Positions 18,701-27,300 of a DNA stretch of 64,000 nt are shown in pieces. A model generated the notes under the pieces. That model was not told the origin of the DNA and did no database searches. It saw only the letters and a program-made list of their open reading frames with translations. The number at the start of each line of letters is the position of its first letter. Position 1 is the stretch's first letter. The position numbers were made by a program, and so were the translations under genes. The DNA is from Phytomonas francai (taxonomy: Eukaryota > Euglenozoa > Kinetoplastea > Trypanosomatida > Trypanosomatidae): assembly GCA_001766655.1 (NCBI GenBank), contig MJCC01000001.1, positions 88,465 to 152,464 of the forward strand. The letters run 5' to 3'.

Positions 18701-21021
18701 ACCCAGTCCAGTCTCCCGGATGGGTGTTCGATGGGTGCAGCGCCCTGCTCTCGGATGTGATAAGCGTCAGCGTGTGGGTATCGTACCTTGTCCTGGGAGG
18801 TGCCGTGGGTCACCTCTTGGGCGACACAACCGTCTTATTTCGCCCACGACATCTCGAGGGCCTACGGCGCGTGCTCCCCGACGTGGTGCAGAGCTGGTTG
18901 GCGACCACCTTATCTCTGGGCTACAGGATCAACAACGTTAGGGAGCTCTTGCCTGCCTCGGCGGCGGCGGCGATCCTGCGTCTACCGCAGCCGAAGACCC
19001 CTATATTCACCACTGGTCAAGAGGGTGGTGCTGCTGTGGACACGAAAGCTGTTCACAGAAGCCCCGCAAAAAGTGCGTCGAATGGTGAATCGACTCCACA
19101 ACAATCGTCAAGGTTTGGTATTGCAACTGGATTGAATATTGTTAACTCGCGCTCTGAATCGTTAGCTGCTGTAAGTAACGCAAATGGAAGGCACCTGTCT
19201 CGGCAACTTAAAAATGCGGTCTCTGCTGCTGGTGACACATATATCAACAGTAGCTTCAAAAGCCGTGAGACGGGTATGTGCGGCTCCTTCGCAGGGGCAC
19301 CAACTGCTGCGGGAAAAAGCAACGGTCAGCGATCGACTTGGCACGACTTCTACAATGGTAATAGCGACACGCCTATTCTGTCCATACCGGTGATGGAATT
19401 CGCTGCTCAGCATGATAACGTGACGAACGAGACCGACCTGAAATCAACACCAGGAAAGGATTCTGATGTTCCAAAATTACAAAACCTCTCGATGTGTGAT
19501 GGGGTGCCACCTCTTTTTCTCGAGTTGTCTACTGCAACGCAAATAGAACAGCGGAATTTGTTGCCTCTCCTTCTTGAAATTTTAGACACAAAGCACTGCA
19601 CGCCGCATGGTTACCGTGTTCATCGGGTCCTAATTTCCATGGGCACATCGTCGTATGCTGACACTCTTGAGCAAACCGACGGCACTACCCAGAAGTTTTC
19701 AAACGTCTGGGCAGTGCGTAGCGCACTCCCTAGTTACCCAGAATTTCCCCTCGGCGAAGAATTCGACCGCGACGATGAGCTTTTTCTTTTTCACTGGTGC
19801 GCTCAAATATCGTTACATTTACTAACGTTGTTCCAAGAAAGGTTTCTGGTGCCAAGCTATGCGCTGAATATGCGCGCGGGCGAATCTGTGGGGCAGTGTC
19901 AGAATTTTCCGCGAGAAAAGGACATCCCCTCAGAGAAAAAAGAGGCAGCTCAGTACCCGGTGCAAGGCTGTGTATCGCCCTCGGACGACGGCGCCTTGGC
20001 AGCTCTTTGTGCGGGTGGTGGCAACTACGTTAGTGCCGTTTGTATGCTACAGTTTTTGGTGGTTCACTTGCTGAAGGATGCGCTGTGCCGTTGCACAACC
20101 TGGAGCGCGGTTTACGCATGCAAGTCTACTGCTGAATGGCGCGCTGACGAACGTGTGCGCCGGCAGCAATTATTCTTTTTTGCACTATTCATGCGGTTTT
20201 GGTCACCCCTTTTTTACGGAGGGATGTCTGTCCCAGTCTCTGACGGTTCCAAGACTCGTGCTGGCGAAACCCAAACGGGAAAGAATTCGATAAGGAGCAA
20301 CGCGGGCATTTTACCCTCGCCCGCTCAACCGAGTTCAGCCGACGAAGATGGTGTACCTGCTTTAGTGATCCTGGAATGGCTCACCACAGGTAGTGTGCCG
20401 CGGCAGCCAAAAACGGCCTTAGCAGCTGCGGTTCCCAATACGACACACGCTGGTGGCGTGGTCTATTCCATGCAAACCGATCGTTATCCCCTAAGCCCAG
20501 CTGGTGGTGATCCACGCTTTCCTACGGCAGTGGATGAGATCTTCAGTGGCAATGGCAGCACTGGAAGAATAAAAGAGGGTGGTCTAATCGGATCCGCGAA
20601 TGCCTTTCCCTCTGTTGCTACCGCCACAAAGGGTAATGCTCAGAACTCGCTGCCTTCGCAAAACGTGCGCATGCAGAACACTAAAAGCACTACAGCTGCT
20701 GCTGCGGATCCCTCCTCGGTGAATGCATCCCTTTGCGGGGAGTCCTATCTGCCAAGCACCCTTCTTAATATTGTGAAGTGTTTTTTTCAAGACAAATTGG
20801 GTGAGCCACATCTTGTTTCAGTTTTGTCATCCGACCACATGCGCGATCGAGTCGATCGTGCACTGATGTCAATCAATCTCGCAGATTTCGTAGGCACCTC
20901 CCATTTGCAAGACGAAGAGGAGGAAGAAAAGACGGACGAGATTGATGCAGTTGCAAACGTTCGGGTAACCTTAGCAGACATGCGAGAATTGCTTTTTAAT
21001 TATATTCAGCCACTTTTGTAG
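15769..21021 (+). CDS. Very large EXO84/Vps51-like vesicle-tethering candidate (1750 aa)
   Basis: The ATG at 15769 is the first Met; the frame upstream to 15727 opens only with GTG. Residues ~155-225 (FLKLDHELSEDYSIAAQRLH, then LFRDVEKASGLVEVLKANV) form a helical/coiled-coil block like the N-terminus of Exo84/Vps51/Cog1 tethers. Residues ~430-560 (EEVAQLLSERRHSEAAELLR, then LRLLLRFGRHKSASSAFLAL and QSAWLRYELRKL) resemble the Exo84 C-terminal helical region, in which a small-helix bundle precedes a block of the type R-LGR---A---FL--RS. EXO84 is an exocyst subunit acting at the plasma membrane, near the flagellar pocket in trypanosomes. The protein is about twice the usual length; inserts from 225-430, 770-900 and 1090-1260 are low-complexity. 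A different tether (such as a COG or Vps51 subunit) is possible. Confidence 0.45.
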   Translation: MDSVRRQEMRNARRQRRAETVVGTGVSENPLHDRNGMPNANTPNLHFREAANAPEAEEGVDLSRNVRPQSSLTDTTRLLEKVQRQKKEGNDIAMVLSEREALVQRRYAPNVPEFLRQSLSTSAEEQSMLRNGTSVQTAHNFKKDDLLATLIADTQANFLKLDHELSEDYSIAAQRLHTSVFSHANDFLALFRDVEKASGLVEVLKANVQGTKAAISAISKFSYFNISENNFPVGNPHSSYPVAPAKVSKVGISPVDTGENRLLSRQRPSLVTRCSYAYDECSGSICRNRSMGLDGTHFGGIPTSLYKRTQRDANMAVESNAMTEGAVMHPVDGLSDSMRAYGDRSFFAAPPPTATSSWPTTRSLNTRSFTQWQHAIGSGADYTCKKTEVTHFSNEDGGSKSLGIPASREDHGKLTLKKKGSESQFTEIQMFADILKEEVAQLLSERRHSEAAELLRSLGDEAERKGCLPLLLELESALVRSILDSLNHVPMTMLYAESVHIPSLRLLLRFGRHKSASSAFLALQSAWLRYELRKLHDNTDPEHASIVTVEFLVVAIRSILQRQRTLGISLDEARNVAEKTPSLINGSTNSKGVDHVPPNSTAVLWVRENVVYFAQELLTPHVLSYGTETVGGDPSQIHHAVAVLTKVVDVLYGLTLDGFAGYNALTLQYLTPGLMVLEAEFAKLTEARFESTGRAMLEYLVTSGLQMYKTNAAEYTPSICADAARKSNTRSYELLQIVKGMPGGPHMRAIQLLLCPAASDLFERHHSAASPGAPVQDSKAKSMKRNEPFFEQKQNGTSKDGGSSSVTSSPFLPPERFRFMRYANGCTSVHDLFMHSVVHFVAAMGGHKWKPTNNADNNSSSRSKAQAPGGLGKAIASNSTAARTSEEGKYHSSGGVRHNPAGNTPQGKTSLIFADALIADTFDLTLHDLCAAFLCTSLRQRYALIEFLSSETFGTHQQAVFPTPAQAHSDVKSLFFNDPVQSPGWVFDGCSALLSDVISVSVWVSYLVLGGAVGHLLGDTTVLFRPRHLEGLRRVLPDVVQSWLATTLSLGYRINNVRELLPASAAAAILRLPQPKTPIFTTGQEGGAAVDTKAVHRSPAKSASNGESTPQQSSRFGIATGLNIVNSRSESLAAVSNANGRHLSRQLKNAVSAAGDTYINSSFKSRETGMCGSFAGAPTAAGKSNGQRSTWHDFYNGNSDTPILSIPVMEFAAQHDNVTNETDLKSTPGKDSDVPKLQNLSMCDGVPPLFLELSTATQIEQRNLLPLLLEILDTKHCTPHGYRVHRVLISMGTSSYADTLEQTDGTTQKFSNVWAVRSALPSYPEFPLGEEFDRDDELFLFHWCAQISLHLLTLFQERFLVPSYALNMRAGESVGQCQNFPREKDIPSEKKEAAQYPVQGCVSPSDDGALAALCAGGGNYVSAVCMLQFLVVHLLKDALCRCTTWSAVYACKSTAEWRADERVRRQQLFFFALFMRFWSPLFYGGMSVPVSDGSKTRAGETQTGKNSIRSNAGILPSPAQPSSADEDGVPALVILEWLTTGSVPRQPKTALAAAVPNTTHAGGVVYSMQTDRYPLSPAGGDPRFPTAVDEIFSGNGSTGRIKEGGLIGSANAFPSVATATKGNAQNSLPSQNVRMQNTKSTTAAAADPSSVNASLCGESYLPSTLLNIVKCFFQDKLGEPHLVSVLSSDHMRDRVDRALMSINLADFVGTSHLQDEEEEEKTDEIDAVANVRVTLADMRELLFNYIQPLL

Positions 21022-21185
21022 TAAGCTGTTCGGAAAAACATCCATATTGCATAAAGTAAGAAACTCTGTGATCATCTCCCAAGATACCTTCATGCGCATG
21101 AGCCCTTGCTCACGCATTCAAACATTTTCCCTTTTTCCGGATTTTTTGTAGATTTCCATAGCGAAGGTCAAAATATCGAGATGTT

Positions 21186-21191
21186 AAAAAA
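21186..21191 (-). terminator. Pol III terminator (T6) of tRNA-Asn
   Basis: Six A on the + strand, i.e. TTTTTT on the - strand, begin one base beyond the discriminator base of the tRNA: a standard RNA polymerase III stop. Confidence 0.85.
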
Positions 21192-21192
21192 G

Positions 21193-21265
21193 CTCCTCCC
21201 GTTGGATTCGAACCAACGACCTGTAGGTTAACAGCCTAACGCGCTGCCGACTGCGCCAGGGAGGA
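21193..21265 (-). tRNA. tRNA-Asn(GTT): tRNA-Asn (anticodon GTT)
   Basis: Read on the - strand the 73-nt gene starts TCCTCCC and ends GGGAGGA plus discriminator G, a perfect 7-bp acceptor stem. A-box-like TGGCGCAGTCGG and B-box GGTTCGAATCC are present, and the T stem GTTGG/CCAAC is perfect. The anticodon loop CTGTTAA gives GTT (Asn); G73 is typical of tRNA-Asn. There is no intron. The outermost pair of the anticodon stem appears to be T-C, a mismatch in an otherwise canonical cloverleaf. It is the only - strand gene in the window and sits between two + strand protein genes. Confidence 0.96.
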
Positions 21266-21477
21266 TTCGTGTGCCCAAAACTGATGGACAAAATGGGTAT
21301 GTAAAGGGTATTTGGGCGCTTCGTTCGGGTGCCAAAACGTTTGAATCTTTGGGGGGGCGAAGAAAGAGTCTAGTAATGTACAATAAAATACTTTGATCGC
21401 TAGTATTATCGACTTATGTAAATATGGATATTTTCCTTTTTTTTTGTACTTTACTAACGCGATTAGGGGGGAGGGGG

Positions 21478-21534
21478 GGCCTTCATCGAAAACCCCTCGA
21501 ACCGGCATTGCCGAGCGAGCCCGGTCGCGGCCCA
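21478..21534. other. GC-rich potential structured RNA element
   Basis: GGGCC at 21478-21482 pairs with GGCCC at 21530-21534, and inside it ACCGGC pairs with GCCCGGT (one bulged base) around a small loop. It is an isolated GC-rich island in an AT-rich spacer, about 215 bp from the 5' end of the divergent tRNA. The - strand copy contains GGTTCGA but lacks a full B-box. Identity unknown. Confidence 0.3.
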
Positions 21535-22340
21535 TTAAAAACAAAATTCACATATCTTTAGTGTAAGTTTCAACCCTCCCGCATATATATCAAAATTCAA
21601 ACTATCCCCTTTGTATCGAAAGGGCATGGATTAAAACGTTTTTATGCTTCCAATGGGATCTTTGATTTCCACGGGCATTTTCCTAAGTTGCCTGTGCCCT
21701 TTGGGTTTTCACACATCCAGGATTCCTTGCTCGGCCAAACCAATGGCTTGAGAAATTGTTTTCTATAATGTATTTATTTAAGGCTTGGTTGGTGGATATG
21801 AAAACAGCAAACTATTTTATTTCAAAAAAAATATATATTTTTGGCGAATGGGGTTTCATGAGGAAGGGGGGGGCATCATGAAAAAACATACCGTAGACCC
21901 CGTTAAGGGTAGAAAAGGTTTTCCAGAACCGGTTCTATTTGCGCATCTGCCCTTTTTTTTTTTGAAGAGCTCATCTTGAATCAGATAAACGCACACCACG
22001 GGTACAGTTGTAATCGCGGTGGGGTTTCACGTTCTGAGGCAATTGCTTTCTGTATATTATGCGCCTGAAAAATAGGCCCTCACCCCATCCCTTTTTGTTT
22101 CTGCGTTCGGTTCCTGCCTGTGCGTCTTTTTCTCAAACCGCCTCTCCCGCTTTATTTGTCGATAATATTTACTATGGCGAAATGACTTAAATTCAAACTG
22201 GTTTCGTAATTTTTCATACTTGAAATGTTAAGCTGGGTCGTAGTAGTTTATCTTTATGCATTTGCCTGCCCGTTTAGATTAATAAAGATGCACTGTAAAG
22301 CTTTGCTTCTACACTTATTTCTGGCTCATCTTACTAATAT

Positions 22341-22342
22341 AG
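22341..22342 (+). promoter_or_regulatory. Predicted spliced-leader acceptor for dUTPase
   Basis: A T/C-rich stretch from about 22301 ends in ACTAATATAG; the AG at 22341-22342 would give a 40-nt 5' UTR. A second possible AG is at 22372-22373. Both lie upstream of the mini-uORF at 22378. Confidence 0.45.
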
Positions 22343-22377
22343 TCGTGAAAGCAAATTCCTTTGTCAATAAAAGAATT

Positions 22378-22386
22378 ATGAAATGA
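22378..22386 (+). promoter_or_regulatory. Minimal upstream ORF (ATG AAA TGA) overlapping the dUTPase start
   Basis: A two-codon ORF, ATG-AAA-TGA, ends inside the dUTPase start region; the last A of its AAA codon is the A of the dUTPase ATG at 22383. Any mRNA spliced at either predicted acceptor carries it. It could damp or couple initiation of dUTPase translation (inference). Confidence 0.6.
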
Positions 22387-23183
22387 AGCATACCTCCTCT
22401 TTAAAGCTTTCTTCATCAATATTCAACGCTCTTCTGGATCTACAAGATGGTCTGAATGCAATGATTGATCATTCATGGAGAAATGTTAGAACTCCTGATA
22501 ACTGGAGTCTTGCGATCACTATGGAGGCTGGAGAATTGATTGACTCATACCCATGGAAATGGTGGAAAAACACCAATATGGAGCCTGACTTTAATAACAT
22601 TCGTATTGAGTTGGTTGACATCCTTCACTTTTCTCTTTCTGGCTCAATGATGATGCAATCTACGGTTGATGATAAAGTCGCTATGGTCGCAAAGAGAAAG
22701 CTGGCTGATTCATTTATACCTTTCGAGCCAAAGACCACTGCCTATACGACAGCTGTAAATGGGATGGTTTTTATACCGCTAAACAATACTGAAAACGCTT
22801 TGGCAACCTTTCGAAACCTAATTCACCTTTCCAATATATACCGCTTTGATATTATTACCGATATCATTATATGTGCAGCGCAGGACTTAAACTTTAACCT
22901 TGTTGCTTATTACATAGCGAAGCACACCTTGAATTACATTCGCCAGCTCGGTGGTTACAAAAGTGGTTTGTATGTAAAGGTAAAAAATGATATAGAGGAT
23001 AATGTCATTTTACACAATTGTATCAAGGACTTTAAACTCGATGAAACCCTGGATGAAAATCTCTACATCAAGGTCTGGAACGATATCATGTGCAATGTTT
23101 ATGATTCCTTTCAAGTATCAATGGAGGACAGAAAGGATATTCAATATTGGGTAACACTCGCTAAGGATCAGGTTCCCTCATAA
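22383..23183 (+). CDS. DUT: Dimeric (all-alpha) dUTP nucleotidohydrolase
   Basis: Hydrolyses dUTP (and dUDP in this family) to dUMP, keeping uracil out of DNA and feeding dTMP synthesis. The 266-residue length and sequence fit the trypanosomatid dimeric dUTPase, an all-alpha MazG-related fold unrelated to the trimeric dUTPase of animals. Diagnostic blocks are LQDGLNAMIDHSWRNVRTPD, AITMEAGELIDSYPWKWWKN (metal-binding ExxEx-type helix; note MEAGEL), RIELVDILHFSLSGSMMMQS (second metal-binding E..D), and late blocks FNLVAYYIAKHTLNYIRQLG, GYKSGLYVKVKNDIEDN and LHNCIKDFKLDE. These match the Leishmania enzyme as I know it almost block for block. The start is the ATG at 22383, giving MKHTSS; it is preceded by a two-codon upstream ORF. 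Confidence 0.96.
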   Translation: MKHTSSLKLSSSIFNALLDLQDGLNAMIDHSWRNVRTPDNWSLAITMEAGELIDSYPWKWWKNTNMEPDFNNIRIELVDILHFSLSGSMMMQSTVDDKVAMVAKRKLADSFIPFEPKTTAYTTAVNGMVFIPLNNTENALATFRNLIHLSNIYRFDIITDIIICAAQDLNFNLVAYYIAKHTLNYIRQLGGYKSGLYVKVKNDIEDNVILHNCIKDFKLDETLDENLYIKVWNDIMCNVYDSFQVSMEDRKDIQYWVTLAKDQVPS

Positions 23184-23657
23184 TACAAGAATATCACTAA
23201 AAAATATGCATATGAACCATTTGGCTTTCACCAATTCCGTGTTAGCTCCAGCTTGCATAGCCTATTCTGGAGTAAAGTCATTTCACTAGCACCCATTAAG
23301 GACTTTTTCTCATCTTTTCAAATGCCATAGACAGCATGTAGCTTCGCTTTCCTAGAGTTACTGAATCGAGATACCATAACAAGATGATTATCATCTGCTG
23401 CATAGAAAAATATCTCCTTTAATGGCTTGTTTAAATTTTAACATTCATAAATTATGGTTCCAGTTGAATATATTTAAGTGTCTTCATAGAATGCGTTTTA
23501 GCCACAAACTAATATCCAATACCAATGTTCACATGACAAATCACTTTTATTAAAAAAGAAATAAAGCCATCAATTTTTCCTACTTTCATCTATTCATCCC
23601 GTCATACCTTTAAAAAAAAACCTTTCTAAATCACCTAGCTTCAAGATTTAGCTTGTT
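23184..23657. other. Intergenic spacer dUTPase-uL23
   Basis: No gene seen. AT-rich, with a pyrimidine-rich stretch at about 23576-23610 and an AG at 23637-23638 before the ribosomal protein gene. Confidence 0.55.
23637..23638 (+). promoter_or_regulatory. Predicted spliced-leader acceptor for uL23
   Basis: CCTTTCTAAATCACCTAG follows a longer pyrimidine region; splicing here would give a 19-nt 5' UTR, short as expected for a ribosomal protein mRNA. Inferred. Confidence 0.45.
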
Positions 23658-24113
23658 ATGCCTGCGAAGTCTTCTGTGAAATCCGCCCCGAAGGCCGCCA
23701 AAAAGGCTGCGCCAAAGGAGGTGAAGACCACCAAGGTGGTGAAAGTCGTCTCGCGCAAGGCGTACACTCGTCCGCAGTTCCGTCGCCCCCACACGTACCG
23801 CAAGCCGGCGACCACCAAGCCAAGCAGTAACGTGTGCGCGCTACAGAGCAAGCACGACGCGTTCAGCATCATCCGTTACCCGCTCACATCGGACAAGGCC
23901 ATGAAGAAGATTGAGGACAATAACACTCTCACATTTGTGGTGGACTCGCACGCGAACAAAACAGAGATCAAGAAGGCTATTCGCCACCTCTACCAGGTCA
24001 AGGCAGTCAAGGTGAACACTTTGATCCGTCCAGATGGCTTGAAGAAGGCGTACATCCGTCTGTCAGCCGCTCATGATGCCCTTGAGACTGCCAACAAGAT
24101 TGGTCTTTTGTAG
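23658..24113 (+). CDS. RPL23A: 60S ribosomal protein uL23 (L23a/L25)
   Basis: Component of the large cytosolic ribosomal subunit near the polypeptide exit tunnel, where the signal recognition particle docks. The 151-residue protein has the Lys/Ala-rich eukaryotic N-terminal tail (residues 1-45), then the universal uL23 core: SIIRYPLTSDKAMKKIEDNN, TLTFVVDSHANKTEIKKAI, and RHLYQVKAVKVNTLIRPDGL then KKAYIRLSAAHDALETANKI. Length and motifs are complete. Codon use is visibly more C-ending in the first part than in flanking genes, as expected of a highly expressed gene. Confidence 0.97.
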   Translation: MPAKSSVKSAPKAAKKAAPKEVKTTKVVKVVSRKAYTRPQFRRPHTYRKPATTKPSSNVCALQSKHDAFSIIRYPLTSDKAMKKIEDNNTLTFVVDSHANKTEIKKAIRHLYQVKAVKVNTLIRPDGLKKAYIRLSAAHDALETANKIGLL

Positions 24114-24338
24114 TTTGGCAAAGGAATAAGAATGAGTCTTTAGTTTATGTTTGTTATTTACAGCTATTTTTCAATTAATTTGAATTAAGTGAGGCGATTC
24201 ATCTTCTTTATTTAGATATAAAGCTTTGGAATTGTTACTGCTGTTATTGTGACATTTTTTTTAAAAAAAATCCATTTCCTTCTTCAACCAGAATTTATTA
24301 CCAGTTACATAAAATATCAAGGTAAAAGTAATTAGAAA

Positions 24339-27300
24339 ATGAGTATTCTTTATACTTACAATAATAAAAATGCGTTTCTTGTTGAGTCTGATGATTGTAG
24401 AAAGGGTGTCGCCCACTTGAAGGGTGACCACAAACGCCGCTGCTATGTATTATTTATACCACAAGCAAGCAGTGATGCAACCATAGCGATTTCGTCGGCA
24501 TCAAAACTTAGCCCACTTGTAAGAGCATACAGTTCCTGCTTAGAATTAGCTCACACTATTTTCCAGCCTTTCAGCCCGAAGAACGTGGAAGCTATAATCG
24601 ATTTGGATTCTTATTCGAATCAAACCGCACCGCAAACTCCTGCAGTAGTCCTATCAGCTGCATTTTCCATACTACCCCTAGTACATGCCCTAAACTCAGG
24701 TGAGGAAGTTAGTTCTGATAGTGTCAAATGCCATCTCATGTATGATTTTCTTCCAGGTTCTTTTTTTGCTCATCACAGGGATGGACAATATCAATTTTCC
24801 TTTTGGAATTTATATCTTTGTGTAGTGTATGCTGTTGCATTCGATAGCGCAGATTCCATATCAAATTCATACTTTTGCCTCACCCAGTACTTATTGCGCT
24901 CTTCCCCTGATTCGAGAAAGGCAAAGGTTACAGTAAGCCACTCGGTGTCTGTTTGGAATCAAGAACTTCTCTGGAGGCTTATTAATTCACTTTTATCAAC
25001 GTTAGCAGTTGTCCATGCAGCTGGACTTCACTATGGCGGACAAATTACCACTGACGATATCGTCTGTTTTGCAATTCCTAGACAACTAAGTATTCAGCTT
25101 GAAAATACTTTGAATTCCCTGCGGGACAAATTTGGACGCGATGAATGGGGTGTTGACGCCATCAAATCCTTTATGCGCACCATCAATAGTAATATTATAT
25201 TGCCTTCTGCTATAATTGTGACACAAGCTCCAGTGCATCGAACTTTCTTTACTCTGACTTGCATCCCACGTAGTTCGTTTTCAAATCACAGCAACGCCTC
25301 CTTATCGGAGTTTGAATCCTGCCAACAAAAGGACTTGAATTGTGTCGGGAAAATTTTGCTCTCTATTATTGAAGCACAAAAGGCGTCGAATGTCACCACT
25401 GATACTCCTGTGAGCTCGGAACTTGAGTTTTTTATTCAGCGAATGTGTGGGCCTTTTTCCTCTAGTGCCCATACCACAACTTCGCCAGTTCTTTATATGA
25501 CTCGATTGCAGGCGCTTCGTCTTCGCGCCAATTCGTGGTTCCACTGCTTACTTGCTGAGGAAACGCATCTCCTAGCATGCTATTATCTCCAACTACACAG
25601 AGTGCAAGGACAATCCGTATACGGTGACACAAAATCTGAAGTTCAAAAGAAACTTGACACACAGAAAAATAAAGCCATTCTTAAGGAAGAAGCAGCACAC
25701 CTTGTAAAGTATGAAGCCGAAATAAATGCAAAAGTAAAGTTCTTGGAGGCTCGTGAAAATGAATTATCGAATCGAGAGAAAAAGCTTGAAGCCATACTTG
25801 CATTGTATGAGCTCACATATGCTCATCTTGATCAGCTCCCTGATGCTGAAAATGCCGGCTACTCCGAGCTTCAACGTCAACTTTGCGACCAGTTGATGGC
25901 CAAGGACCTACATCATGCTGGGAAAACAGATTACACCCCTTCACCGAACTCAATGCCCTCACCCAGATCAAAATTTACTTCTCACATAGATCGTGATCAA
26001 CCTCGCTTTATGAAAAGTAGTGAGGTTGATGATCGTAATGACACTTCCTCGTTAGTCTATCACCATCGTAATGATTTATCAGGAGAAATGCACATTAATG
26101 AAGCCTCTTCTCAAGTGGTACCGCAACTCAGCTCGGCACCTCATTTCTCTTTTTCAGTACCGGTTGGCAGAACATCGCCCGATAAAACTAATCGAAGTGG
26201 TTTGGTAGAGATCTCTGGAAAAACTCCACTGAATCCTACTGAAGTAATAAAAGGTGGTATGATGAATGAAAAAGGTACCGCACAACATCTTGATCCACAC
26301 AGCAACTTTAATTCCAATCAAACCACTTCATCATACTCGATTTCGGAGGGTGAGAAACTCTTTTCTTCAAAAGGAGTTGAGCCCTATGCGACAAAATTGC
26401 CTTCACAAAGCTATTCTCGTGATATTGCCTTTCAACAACCTGCCTACGACGACAAAAATATCATAGACTGTATTTATAAGGTACTCCCCAACGCACACGA
26501 CTCAGTGCCGTCCCTTCTCCCCAATGCCACCACCGGCACGCCTCTCACACCACCAAAGAATACATCCAATCCACAAGAGAAACCGCCTAGTGGATCGATT
26601 TTTTACTCACCACCTTCCCCATCTAAACTAGAGAATCGATCACCATCCTTTCGAAGATCTGATAAACCCATTGATGGAAATAGTCCCTGCGAGGCGCATA
26701 CCAACGGCACACCCCAAACCGGGGATATGCCAAAAGGCCCTCTGGGGGATTTTCACGACGATGACAGGTACAACAGCCACTGCACCCCCAAGCATCCAGT
26801 TCCGGAGACACTCAGAAGGGAGGATCGGAGCTCACGCAGTAAGTATTCTACAATGCAATCCAATATGAAGATTGAGTGCGCAGACACCAGCAACAGTAGC
26901 CTTGATGTTGAGGCCACGCCAGAGCACATAAATCGGCGGAGAGTCTTGGTACCCAAATTGTCCGGGGTACTATTGGATATTGAATCCTTTTTTGTTCCTG
27001 AGCATACCGAATCTGCCAAAGGAAGTAGTCAACTAAAAACACCATGCACCTGGGTGAATGGCAATCAAGATTCGAAAGAACAACAGTCCTGTCGGGAATT
27101 GCGCAGCACACGTGTCAAAACGGACCTCGACCAGGATTGGATTCAGCTCCACTACGCAGAATTAGAGAAAATGCAAAACAAATTTCGCCAAGATAGTGCC
27201 CCGGGACGCAATATGAACGCTGCTCGCAGTACTCGCACGACTCCTCGCAGCTTCAAAGTAGTAAAAAGAAGGCACTCGGAAGGTGTGTCGAGGGAAGGCC

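Larger units (their letters stand above)
21266..22382. other. 1.1 kb spacer with G-tracts downstream of tRNA-Asn
   Basis: No protein gene. It contains + strand G-tracts at 21351-21357 (G7), 21467-21480 (G6-A-G7) and 21866-21873 (G8), and a GC-rich structured segment at 21478-21534, within AT-rich flanks. I checked for spliceosomal snRNA, 7SL and 5S motifs by eye and recognised none. With the tRNA it could be a boundary between transcription units (inference). Confidence 0.5.

Noticed and set aside
21470..21540. Second tRNA on the - strand (GGTTCGA present)
   Set aside because: The B box lacks its final CC, and no acceptor, D or anticodon stem fits.
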